From Tenericutes bacterium RIFOXYA12_FULL_35_10 (GTDB taxonomy: Bacteria; Bacillota_I; Bacilli_A; Acholeplasmatales; Acholeplasmataceae), in the NCBI GenBank assembly GCA_001830045.1, contig MIDA01000105.1, positions 24,487 through 88,486 of the forward strand: a stretch of 64,000 bases of DNA, in the 5' to 3' direction. Both the position numbers and the translations under genes were made by a program. Shown here piece by piece: positions 45,462-53,673 of the stretch. A model generated the notes under the pieces. That model did no database searches. It was not told the origin of the DNA and saw only the letters and a list, made by a program, of their open reading frames with translations. Each line of letters starts with the position of its first letter. Within the stretch, counting starts at the first letter, position 1.

Positions 45462-47207
45462 TTGCTTAAAACGTTAAAATATTTAAAGCCATACCGTTTT
45501 GGTGTGGCGCTTGTTTTTACTTTGGTTGCACTCCGTGCATTTTTAGATCTTTTACTGCCTACTTTACTTGGTAAAATTGTGAGTGAAGGTTTAGGACTTG
45601 GTGAAGTTGTGAGTGATCCTAATTTGGAACGCATTTTTTATTATGCTGCTTTAATGTTAGGTGCGACCATCATCAGTATCGTGATTACCATTTATGGTGG
45701 TTATTTAGAATCTAAAATATCTGCTGGATTTGCTAAAAACATAAGAAGAGCTGTTTATGAAAAGATTGAATCCTTCTCACTTCGCGAGATGGATCATTTT
45801 ACGACATCTTCATTGATTACAAGAACAACCAATGACATTCAACAACTTCAAGGAATTGTTCATATGATGCTTCGTATGATCATCTTAGCGCCACTTCTAG
45901 CTGTCGGTGCAGTGACATTTTCGATCATGCAAAATCCAACGTTATCGATGGTTTTAGTGGCATCAATCGCAGCACTTATTACAATGCTTGTGATTGTGTT
46001 TTCGATCGTCATGCCAAAATTTCAACTTGTTCAATTACTCGTAGATAAATTAAACTTAGTTACACGAGAAAACTTAACGGGTTTGCGTGTCGTTAGAGCG
46101 TATAATACCCAAGAATATCAAGCTAAACGTATTGATGATGCGTCCATGGAATCCATGAGATTAAACATCTTTGTTAACCGCGTATCGTCCATTATGTGGC
46201 CATTTATGGGTCTCATTATGGGTGTTACGAGTTTAACGATTGTTTATTTAGGTGCACGATTCTTTGTGGGTTTAAACGGGTTTTCTCCTGCATCTTTAAT
46301 GGCACTCATGCAGTATGCAATGAGAGCGATTATGGCATTTATGTTTATGTCATTTATTTTCGTGAGTATTCCTAGAGCATCCATTTCTGCGAAACGTATT
46401 ATGGAAGTTTTAGAAATGGATAATCAAATTAAAGATCCGGTAAATCCAGTGACTTTACCTGAAAAAATTGTAGGAAACATTGAATTTAAAGATGTTTGTT
46501 TCCAATACCCAGATGCACAAGAACCTGTGTTATCCCATATATCATTTAAAGTGAAAGCTGGCTCTACAACGGCATTTATCGGTTCAACAGGTTCAGGTAA
46601 ATCAACACTCATTAATTTAATTCCACGCTTTTATGAATGCAGTTGTGGAACGATTACTATCGATGGTATCAACATTAAAGAAATGACACAACAAGACCTT
46701 CATGGCTTAATCGGTTATGTGCCACAAAAAGGAATTTTATTTGGTGGAACCATTAGAGAAAATATTTTGTTTGCTGAACATGCAGATCCAAATGCATTGG
46801 AAGAAGCTGCAGAAATAGCACAAGCCCATGATTTTATTTCTGAAATGGAAGATGGTTATGACCATAACATTGCTCAGGGTGGAACAAACGTATCTGGTGG
46901 ACAACGTCAACGCTTATCGATTGCGAGAGCAATTGCTAAAAAACCACCGATTTATATTTTCGATGATTCTTTTTCAGCACTTGATTATAAAACAGACCAA
47001 AAGTTAAGAAGAATGCTCAATGAAAGAGTCACTTCGACAAAACTGATTGTTGCACAACGTATTAATACCATTAGACATGCCGATCAAATCATCGTTTTAG
47101 ATGTAGGAACGATTGTTGGTATGGGTACGCATGATGAACTCATGAAGACCTCCAAGGTTTACCAAGAAATTGCATCGTCACAACTTTCGAAGGAGGAACT
47201 CGCATGA
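45462..47207 (+). CDS. Heterodimeric ABC exporter, non-canonical subunit (pair 3)
   Basis: A 581-residue half-transporter closely resembling the first subunit of pair 1, down to the C-terminal LSKEEL tail. Walker A GSTGSGKST begins at residue 374, the signature is VSGGQ, Walker B is IFDD with Asp502 at the catalytic Glu position, and Gln532 replaces the switch His. The start is TTG 45462 after AGAGGGA. It ends in an ATGA overlap with its partner. Pairs 1 and 3 look like an old duplication of one cassette. Confidence 0.9.
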   Translation: MLKTLKYLKPYRFGVALVFTLVALRAFLDLLLPTLLGKIVSEGLGLGEVVSDPNLERIFYYAALMLGATIISIVITIYGGYLESKISAGFAKNIRRAVYEKIESFSLREMDHFTTSSLITRTTNDIQQLQGIVHMMLRMIILAPLLAVGAVTFSIMQNPTLSMVLVASIAALITMLVIVFSIVMPKFQLVQLLVDKLNLVTRENLTGLRVVRAYNTQEYQAKRIDDASMESMRLNIFVNRVSSIMWPFMGLIMGVTSLTIVYLGARFFVGLNGFSPASLMALMQYAMRAIMAFMFMSFIFVSIPRASISAKRIMEVLEMDNQIKDPVNPVTLPEKIVGNIEFKDVCFQYPDAQEPVLSHISFKVKAGSTTAFIGSTGSGKSTLINLIPRFYECSCGTITIDGINIKEMTQQDLHGLIGYVPQKGILFGGTIRENILFAEHADPNALEEAAEIAQAHDFISEMEDGYDHNIAQGGTNVSGGQRQRLSIARAIAKKPPIYIFDDSFSALDYKTDQKLRRMLNERVTSTKLIVAQRINTIRHADQIIVLDVGTIVGMGTHDELMKTSKVYQEIASSQLSKEELA

Positions 47208-49096
47208 ACCAAGATCGCGCAAAAACTTCTTCGCAAGATGAAAAACCCATATTAAGAGGTCCTCGTGGTATGACCTATATGGGTAAACCTCAAGACTTTA
47301 AAGGCACGATGAAAAAATTACTTCGGTATTTACGCCCTTATGCATTCCAAGTGATTGGTGCCGGTATAATGGCAATTACTGCAGCCTTACTTTCTGTTTT
47401 AGGACCTTGGTTTCTAGGTTTGATTACATCTGAGGTTGCAAGAGCATATCAAGCGGCAAATGGTGTTTTTGAAAGTATTGAATTTGGTTTAATCCATATT
47501 ATATGGGGAATCAATGTATCTATTGGTGAACTCGCATTAATCATTGTTGGTGTTCATGTGCTATCTGCTGGATTTAACTACCTACAATCATTCTTACTGA
47601 TTGGGATGACACAGCATTTAACCTATGGTATGCGTAAAGAGTTATCAGCAAAAATCAATCGACTTCCCTTAAAATATTTTGATAATCAACAGTTTGGTGA
47701 TCTCTTAGGACGTGTCACGAATGACGTTGAAACGATTAATACAACCCTAACGCAAAGTATTGCAGAAATATTTAGATCGATCGCATTAATTATTGGTATT
47801 TTCGCAATCATGATTTTCTTAAGCTTATCTTTAACTGCAGTCGCTTTAGTAACAACCATTTTATCGTTTATTGCAGTGAGAAAATTTGTTAAACTCTCGC
47901 AAGGATACTTTAGAAAACAAGCAAGTTCATATGGTGAACTTGCAGGTCATATTGAAGAGACTTATAGTGGTCAAACAGTGATTAAGATTTTTAATCACCA
48001 ATCGAAGTCAAAAGAAAATTTTGATCGTATCAATAATGATTTATATAGTAGTGCGGTGAAATCACAATTTATTTCAGGTATCATGTTTCCTGTTCAATTA
48101 TTCTTTGGAAATATTGCCTATATCGCGATTGCAGTTATTGGAGCACTCTTAGTATTATCAGATAATGCGATGATCGCGATTGAAGTGGGTATTATTCAAA
48201 CATTTATTCAATATGTTAGACAGATCAATCAGCCCATTCAACAGATCGGTAGTATTGCTAACGTTTTACAATCAACAGCTGCAGCTTCTGAACGTATCTT
48301 TAACCTTTTAGGTGAGACAGAAGAAACACCTGAAAGAGATAATCTTAAAAAACTTGATAAAATTCAAGGTCATGTTGTCTTTAAAGATGTTTATTTCGGA
48401 TATCAAGATGATGTAAATATCATTAAAGGATTTTCTGCAGAAGTTAAACCAGGTCAAAAAGTTGCGATTGTTGGACCGACGGGTGCTGGTAAAACAACGA
48501 TGGTTAATCTTTTGATGCGCTTTTATGAAATTAAGAGCGGATCGATCACGATTGATGGTGTTGATATTAGAGATATGTCAAGAAATGAACTTCGTTCACT
48601 ATTTGGCATGGTCTTACAAGATACATGGCTTTTTGAAGGTACTGTTAAAGATAACATAGTTTATGGATCTCCAGATAAGACAGAAGAAGATATGTTAAAA
48701 GCTGCTAAGCTAGCACAGACCCATCACTTTATCGAATCACTATCTGCAGGATATGACTTTATCTTAAGTGAAGGTGGCTCGAATATTAGCCAAGGTCAAA
48801 GACAGCTCTTAACCATTTCTAGAGCGATGTTAGCAGATCGTCCAATGCTCATCTTAGATGAAGCGACTTCGTCTGTAGATACCCGTACAGAAGTACTCAT
48901 TCAACATGCGATGGAAGCCTTAATGAAGAATCGAACAAGCTTTGTGATTGCACATAGACTTTCAACCATTAAAGATGCAGATATCATTTTTGTCATGAAT
49001 GATGGTAATATTTTAGAACAAGGTAATCACCAAGAATTGCTTGATCAAAACGGATTCTATGCAAAACTGTATTACAGCCAATTTGAAACAAATTAA
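47204..49096 (+). CDS. Heterodimeric ABC exporter, canonical subunit (pair 3)
   Basis: A 630-residue partner. A hydrophilic N-terminal stretch (about 40 residues, with GPRGMTYMGKPQDF) resembles that of pair 1. The membrane domain is followed by Walker A GPTGAGKTT from residue 424, signature ISQGQ, catalytic Glu553 and switch His584. AAGGAGG precedes its start inside the previous gene. No T-rich terminator follows; the next element is the tRNA-Arg promoter. Confidence 0.9.
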   Translation: MNQDRAKTSSQDEKPILRGPRGMTYMGKPQDFKGTMKKLLRYLRPYAFQVIGAGIMAITAALLSVLGPWFLGLITSEVARAYQAANGVFESIEFGLIHIIWGINVSIGELALIIVGVHVLSAGFNYLQSFLLIGMTQHLTYGMRKELSAKINRLPLKYFDNQQFGDLLGRVTNDVETINTTLTQSIAEIFRSIALIIGIFAIMIFLSLSLTAVALVTTILSFIAVRKFVKLSQGYFRKQASSYGELAGHIEETYSGQTVIKIFNHQSKSKENFDRINNDLYSSAVKSQFISGIMFPVQLFFGNIAYIAIAVIGALLVLSDNAMIAIEVGIIQTFIQYVRQINQPIQQIGSIANVLQSTAAASERIFNLLGETEETPERDNLKKLDKIQGHVVFKDVYFGYQDDVNIIKGFSAEVKPGQKVAIVGPTGAGKTTMVNLLMRFYEIKSGSITIDGVDIRDMSRNELRSLFGMVLQDTWLFEGTVKDNIVYGSPDKTEEDMLKAAKLAQTHHFIESLSAGYDFILSEGGSNISQGQRQLLTISRAMLADRPMLILDEATSSVDTRTEVLIQHAMEALMKNRTSFVIAHRLSTIKDADIIFVMNDGNILEQGNHQELLDQNGFYAKLYYSQFETN

Positions 49097-49099
49097 GAC

Positions 49100-49128
49100 T
49101 TGTAATTCAGCACTGATTAGGTTATAAT
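49100..49128 (+). promoter_or_regulatory. Promoter of tRNA-Arg
   Basis: TTGTAA, 17 bp, TATAAT, ending 21 bases before the mature tRNA. Confidence 0.75.
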
Positions 49129-49140
49129 ATTCAGTGCTGA
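49107..49140. promoter_or_regulatory. Inverted repeat around the tRNA-Arg -10 box
   Basis: A perfect pair of 10-bp arms TCAGCACTGA and TCAGTGCTGA, 14 bases apart, with the -10 box in the gap. No T tract follows. It may be an operator or an end hairpin of the exporter mRNA. Confidence 0.5.
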
Positions 49141-49149
49141 CTTACCTAC

Positions 49150-49226
<77 letters not shown>

Positions 49227-49238
49227 TTTGAAATGATC

Positions 49239-49261
49239 AAGACGTCCTAGACGTCTTTTTT
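49239..49261 (+). terminator. Terminator of tRNA-Arg
   Basis: A 7-bp stem AAGACGT/ACGTCTT, loop CCTAG, then T. Confidence 0.88.
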
Positions 49262-49265
49262 ATTT

Positions 49266-49296
49266 AAAAAAAGAAGACCTTCTATTGGAAGTCTTC
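49266..49296 (-). terminator. Terminator of the HAD hydrolase gene
   Basis: On the minus strand an 8-bp stem GAAGACTT/AGGTCTTC type (one G-T pair) spans the stop codon and ends in seven T. Confidence 0.82.
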
Positions 49297-50103
49297 AAGA
49301 TTGAAAAAATCGATTAAAAAGTTTGCGACTGCTTCTTCATCATGTGTACGTTCAGTAATCACTTTAGCAACTGCATGAAGCTCTGGTACTGCATTCTTCA
49401 TTGCAACCCCAAGTCCAGCATCTCTAATCATCTCAACATCATTGATGCCATCCCCAAGAGCGATCCATCTTTCTTGTGGGATTTGATAATAATCAAGCAA
49501 GTATTTAATCGCAGATGATTTCGATACATGTTTTAAATAAACTTCATAAACAGCATAACCATTTTCGACACCCCATAAACGATGTGATAAGGTGTGTCCA
49601 AAATGTTCATTAATAAAACCTTCAAAAGGTTCTTGTTTATCTGAATGGATTAAGAAGACCATCCCTGTAGGTTGCACATTGAAATCGGTGTAATCACCTT
49701 CAATGACACGATCACTATGGATACCGCTAAAGAACTCTTCTAATTTCTTGTCATACTTATACGCATAGACAACATCATCAATCGAGAAGAAGGTTGAATA
49801 GATAATGGGTTTAGCAAACGTGAAAAGTTGATGCATCATATGCACAGGGATATAAGTTCTTTGTTTCGCGAAAGATGAGTCCACAGGATTTTCTATAGAA
49901 CCACCATTATCTGTTATAAGTGCAGTATCTAGTCCGATTTCTTCGTATTTGCCAATGGCACCGCTGAATGGACGTCCAGTTGCTAAAACGACAGTATGTC
50001 CTATTTCTCTAAGTTTTCTTAAGACTTTAATTGTTTTGGTTGTTAATTCGCCTTGACGGTTTAATGTCGTTCCATCAAGGTCACATGTAATGATATAGTT
50101 CAT
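49282..50103 (-). CDS. Cof-type HAD-superfamily phosphatase
   Basis: A 273-residue cytosolic phosphatase of the Cof/YidA subclass IIB. Motif I is DLDGTTLN, motif II ATGRP, and motif IV GDGINDVEMI followed by AGLGVAMKNA. The C2B cap lies around residues 85-190. The start at 50103 follows GAGGTGC; the longer ATG at 50133 lies before that RBS. The substrate is probably a sugar phosphate or nucleotide but is not readable. Monocistronic. Confidence 0.92.
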   Translation of the reverse strand: MNYIITCDLDGTTLNRQGELTTKTIKVLRKLREIGHTVVLATGRPFSGAIGKYEEIGLDTALITDNGGSIENPVDSSFAKQRTYIPVHMMHQLFTFAKPIIYSTFFSIDDVVYAYKYDKKLEEFFSGIHSDRVIEGDYTDFNVQPTGMVFLIHSDKQEPFEGFINEHFGHTLSHRLWGVENGYAVYEVYLKHVSKSSAIKYLLDYYQIPQERWIALGDGINDVEMIRDAGLGVAMKNAVPELHAVAKVITERTHDEEAVANFLIDFFNLEDFQ

Positions 50104-50121
50104 AAAATGCACCTCGCATTT

Positions 50122-50149
50122 ATTATCCCACAATCTATGATTTAATCAA
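50122..50149 (-). promoter_or_regulatory. Promoter of the HAD hydrolase gene
   Basis: On the minus strand: TTGATT, 16 bp, GATAAT. Confidence 0.6.
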
Positions 50150-50173
50150 GAAAAATGTGTGATAAGATGGTGT

Positions 50174-50199
50174 AAAAAAAGAGGAAAAGGGTTCCTCTT
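50174..50199 (-). terminator. Terminator of the minus-strand pilin-like operon
   Basis: On the minus strand an 8-bp stem AAGAGGAA/TTCCTCTT, loop CCCTT, then seven T, right after the stop codon. Confidence 0.88.
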
Positions 50200-51346
50200 A
50201 ACTTAATTTAGGTGTCGTAAAGATAAACCCAATTTCACCTTCAACAGGATCTGTTGATTCGATTGAGACTTCTTCTGGAATACCATAATCATAGAAATCT
50301 TCATACGATAAATCAGGATTAGGTAAAACTTCGTTTTGTAAGGTAGGTGTTAGTGTTGTATAAACACCACCAGTGATATAAATATTGCCTTGTTGAGCGG
50401 TAAAGTCGTTGGATAAGAAGTAGCCATAACCGGTTGTATTATTTCCTAAAGTGATACTTCCTTCAGCAAACACAAATGTGGGGCGGTCAATACTACCAAG
50501 TAATGTACTTTTAGCAGTGGTTAAGTTACCACTGATATAAAGTGTTCCTTGAATGGATTCAACACTATTTCCTTTTCCAATAAGTGTGACATTGCCATTG
50601 ACGATCACATTTCCGTAGATTGTACTATTCTCATTCATGGTTAAGTCACCATCAATGACGAGCATTCTACCGTCTGGAACTGTTAAATTTTTGTTTTTAG
50701 GGATAGTTACTGATCCATCAATATACCAATGCCACCATGCTGTTGGATCCCACTGTGTTTCTAATGCGCTCGGTTGATAGTAATTAAAACCGTTTTGTGC
50801 GATTGCAAGTTCTCTAATATAATCAACAACACTTTGAAAATCTGTAAATGTCGTTTCTGGCGTAATCCATGGGAAGTTTGTTTCTATATAAGTTGGAAGA
50901 TAGCTCGCCGCTAAATTACTGGGAGTAACCATGGGACTTAAGTTAAACGTGGGTTCTTCACCGGTGTACTGGAAAATCGAATCATATGTATCGAGTGATG
51001 TCACAGAACCTGTGATATAACTCTGAACGGTTTTTGAACCAACTAAGGATCTCGATGATACAGTATAAAGGTTTGTACCATAGAGAACAATGTCAACATT
51101 CATAAGTTCTTCAAGCTGTAATAGATAAATTTCATCTAGGTTTTGATCTCTTGCAATCATGTAAAGAGCGCCTTTAACATTAGATACAGCATTGGCATAA
51201 GCTTCACTTTCTTCAATTTGGATATCAGATAACCTTGCTTGAAAGAAGATGTACGACAAAAAGGTTGCTGTTGTACCAAGTACAAAGGCAACAATCGCGA
51301 GTACAGCAGGTAATCCGATTCCTTTTTTACTTAAGAGAAGCTTCAT
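50198..51346 (-). CDS. GspK/PilX-like tip pilin with beta-solenoid-like region
   Basis: A 382-residue pilin-like protein. The N-terminus MKLLLSKKGIGLPAVLAIVA has a basic leader and hydrophobic stalk like prepilins. It lacks the Glu at +5 (sequence after the Gly is IGLPA), as in tip pseudopilins of the GspK type. After an extracellular helix region, residues about 225-340 form repeats such as GDLTMNENSTIYGNVIVNGN, resembling bactofilin-like or polymer-forming beta-solenoid strands. The start follows AAGGAGG. It is last in a three-gene minus-strand operon. A tip adhesin or initiation role is inferred. Confidence 0.72.
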   Translation of the reverse strand: MKLLLSKKGIGLPAVLAIVAFVLGTTATFLSYIFFQARLSDIQIEESEAYANAVSNVKGALYMIARDQNLDEIYLLQLEELMNVDIVLYGTNLYTVSSRSLVGSKTVQSYITGSVTSLDTYDSIFQYTGEEPTFNLSPMVTPSNLAASYLPTYIETNFPWITPETTFTDFQSVVDYIRELAIAQNGFNYYQPSALETQWDPTAWWHWYIDGSVTIPKNKNLTVPDGRMLVIDGDLTMNENSTIYGNVIVNGNVTLIGKGNSVESIQGTLYISGNLTTAKSTLLGSIDRPTFVFAEGSITLGNNTTGYGYFLSNDFTAQQGNIYITGGVYTTLTPTLQNEVLPNPDLSYEDFYDYGIPEEVSIESTDPVEGEIGFIFTTPKLS

Positions 51347-51358
51347 GTATTTTCCTCC

Positions 51359-51883
51359 TTACGTCGGAATAGTTTCAAGTGTTAACGTTTGTTCATAATG
51401 ATAGGTATAGGTATTTAATTCGCCTACAAAAGTTAAATCTAAATTTAAAATGAGTTCACTACCGATAATTTCATAGGTGAGTGTCGAATCTGTTGCTAAT
51501 GTAAAGTGATTGATGGTAATTAATTCATTATCGATATAAAGTCTATTATTTAATAAAGATATGTTTAGTTCAAGTTCAGGATTGTGAACAACCAAGTTAA
51601 TCGTCTCATTTTCTAAATCAACCACATATTCAAAAGCGTTAATCAAAATAATGCAATTTGTTATACCGACACATGGAATATAGTTGGTTGCACCAAAATC
51701 TTGATAAGTATCATCTAAAAGTGATGTAAGAAGTGTCATTTCAGTGTTTGCTTGACTTTGTTCGACGATTCTTGCATTCGCTTTGGTAATGGTTGATAAA
51801 ATCATTGCAGATAACGATAAGACAAGACCGAAGATGATAACTGCACCGAGTAGTTCAACTAATGCTAGTCCTGATTTACGCAT
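51359..51883 (-). CDS. Minor pilin-like protein (GspJ/ComGF type)
   Basis: A 174-residue prepilin-like protein. The N-terminal motif KSG-LALVELLGAVIIF gives a peptidase site after Gly and the conserved Glu at +5. One hydrophobic stalk helix (about 5-28) is followed by a beta-rich extracellular domain with a CVGITNCI Cys pair that could form a disulfide. The start follows AAGGTGTG and overlaps the previous gene by 8 bp. It probably joins the pilus tip complex with its two neighbours. Confidence 0.78.
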   Translation of the reverse strand: MRKSGLALVELLGAVIIFGLVLSLSAMILSTITKANARIVEQSQANTEMTLLTSLLDDTYQDFGATNYIPCVGITNCIILINAFEYVVDLENETINLVVHNPELELNISLLNNRLYIDNELITINHFTLATDSTLTYEIIGSELILNLDLTFVGELNTYTYHYEQTLTLETIPT

Positions 51884-52322
51884 AAATCACACCTTCAATC
51901 GATATCGTACGTGTTTTATAATATGTCACTGTAATGGTAAATGTGATGATCTCATAGGTTATAGAATTTGGTGTAGGTGCATGAAATGTGATGTAGATGT
52001 TTTCAGAGGTAATGTTATCTGTTGTTAAGTTATTGATGACATCACAATTAACAGGTGAACTGATTGCTAAACAGGAGACATCATCAATTGTTCTTTCTTC
52101 ACTACCTAACCAAACTGAAAGTGAACTATAGGTTTCACTTCGAATGAGTTCATCACGTATGGATGATGCAATATCAACGGCTAACCGCTTGTTTTCGGTT
52201 GCAATCGTTTGGTTTCTCATAGTTGTAATCGTCGCAATTGCAGTCGTAAAAACGAGTGCGATAATCGCAACCGATGCAATCGCTTCAAGCATTGAAAATC
52301 CAAAACGGTTTAAAATCCTCAT
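51876..52322 (-). CDS. Minor pilin-like protein (GspI/PilV type)
   Basis: A 148-residue prepilin-like protein. The N-terminus MRILNRFG-FSMLEAIASVAI shows a classical cleavage site and Glu at +5. A stalk helix is followed by an extracellular domain with two Cys (DDVSCLA, VNCDVI), about 12 residues apart. The start ATG 52322 is nine bases after AGGAGG; the in-frame ATG at 52331 touches the RBS. It is the first gene of the minus-strand tip-pilin operon, divergent from the main pilus operon. Confidence 0.8.
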   Translation of the reverse strand: MRILNRFGFSMLEAIASVAIIALVFTTAIATITTMRNQTIATENKRLAVDIASSIRDELIRSETYSSLSVWLGSEERTIDDVSCLAISSPVNCDVINNLTTDNITSENIYITFHAPTPNSITYEIITFTITVTYYKTRTISIEGVIYA

Positions 52323-52374
52323 AACATGCATCCTCCTCTATTTTCATTATATACGATAAACCTACAAGGGTACG

Positions 52375-52400
52375 CCTTAAGATATTACAAATCCCTTAAG
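52375..52400. repeat. Paired CCTTAAG sites between the divergent pilus operons
   Basis: CCTTAAG occurs at 52375-52381 and again at 52394-52400, 19 bp start to start, in the 150-bp region between the divergent pilus operons. It could bind a shared regulator. No more is known. Confidence 0.35.
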
Positions 52401-52446
52401 TTTTAAAGAAAATGATACCGACAATCAAACGAAATAACATGATTTT

Positions 52447-52455
52447 TGCTATAAT
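52447..52455 (+). promoter_or_regulatory. Extended -10 promoter of the main pilus operon
   Basis: TGCTATAAT (TGn plus perfect -10), 23 bases before the start of the first gene. The -35 is poor, so an activator may be needed. Confidence 0.6.
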
Positions 52456-52478
52456 GGGGCTAGATTGAGGTGAACAGC

Positions 52479-53669
52479 ATGAAAAGTATCTCTTTATACT
52501 TAAAAAGAAATCTCTATTTTATCCTCTCTATCTTTGCACTTTTTTCGACGGTTGTTTTAGCTGTCGTCTTACTTTTAGTTCTTGACTTAAGTAGAGACGT
52601 ATCAAAAACCTCTGTCGGTTTTATTTATTTAGGAGCATCCGAAGTAAGTGATTATGAGAGTGTTTTAGCACCACGTATAGCTCAGTGGCAAGATACAGCT
52701 GATTATACACTAACATATCAAGAATATGAGTGGCAGATTGACTTAACTCATTTTGAATTTGATCTCAATCAAACATTAACAGAGATTAAAGAAAATCAAA
52801 ACAATGACGCATATTTTACCTTATCTGAGGTTAATCGAGATTTATTGATTTCAGAGCTGACTGAAGATTTGACACCACTCATCATTTCAAGCTTTGATGA
52901 AGATTCCTTCTTATCTGAATTAGAAAATGATTTGCGTGTTCTAAAAAATCGTAAGTCGTATGAACTTAAAGATTATCTTGATGCAGAAATCGCATCCACA
53001 ACCATTGATCAAGTCGATATGGATGATATTCCTGTAGATATTGTTTCAGAAATTTCATCAGTTTTATCCGAATTTGTCATTTCTGCACAGTCAAGATTTT
53101 ATTTAATAGAAGCACTAGATACATACTCATTATCGAACGAAGCATTATCAGTCATCGCATCTGCACTTCAATACATGACTGTAAAAACACCTGTTGAAGG
53201 TTATATTTATCAAGAATTTGATGAAAGACCGATTTGGTCTGGACTTGGCATGAGTGCACGTGTATTAGCTTTAAATGGTTATGATTTCTCATTTTTTAAT
53301 CCAAGACAAGAAGAAATGCGTGTAACCATCGAAGTTTTAGATACAAATACACTTAGATTTACACTCAAAGGATACCCTTTTTTAACAACCTATGAACGCA
53401 TCATTGAATTAGGACCAACGATTTATTATCACGTGATCACAAACGATAATCCGTTGCTTAATGAATTATCTGAAGGTGTAATCATCACAGATACAGAAAC
53501 AGAAACCATATATGAAGTTGTTATCGTTACGGGTGTTCATGGCCATGTAACTTATATTAAGCGCCGTGTGACACCACTAGGTGGAACATATAGTGATTAC
53601 ACATTGTTTTATGAACAAATGTTACCTGTTGATCAAGTGATCGAACAAAACATTGTTCCAAAGGGGTGA
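52479..53669 (+). CDS. Membrane-anchored protein, possibly VanW/YoaR-like, first gene of the pilus operon
   Basis: A 396-residue protein. One N-terminal membrane helix (about 12-36) anchors a long acidic extracellular part. Residues about 50-100 (DYTLTYQEYEWQIDLTHFEF) look like the peptidoglycan-binding-4-type domain of YoaR/VanW proteins. The middle (VLALNGYDFSFFN) recalls a degenerate VanW core, and the C-terminus (VTGVHGHVTYIKRRV) a G5-like end. The family call is tentative. The start ATG 52479 follows GAGGTGA; GTG 52470 overlaps that RBS. Its stop sits next to the pilB RBS, so it belongs to the pilus operon. Confidence 0.55.
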   Translation: MKSISLYLKRNLYFILSIFALFSTVVLAVVLLLVLDLSRDVSKTSVGFIYLGASEVSDYESVLAPRIAQWQDTADYTLTYQEYEWQIDLTHFEFDLNQTLTEIKENQNNDAYFTLSEVNRDLLISELTEDLTPLIISSFDEDSFLSELENDLRVLKNRKSYELKDYLDAEIASTTIDQVDMDDIPVDIVSEISSVLSEFVISAQSRFYLIEALDTYSLSNEALSVIASALQYMTVKTPVEGYIYQEFDERPIWSGLGMSARVLALNGYDFSFFNPRQEEMRVTIEVLDTNTLRFTLKGYPFLTTYERIIELGPTIYYHVITNDNPLLNELSEGVIITDTETETIYEVVIVTGVHGHVTYIKRRVTPLGGTYSDYTLFYEQMLPVDQVIEQNIVPKG

Positions 53670-53673
53670 GCTT

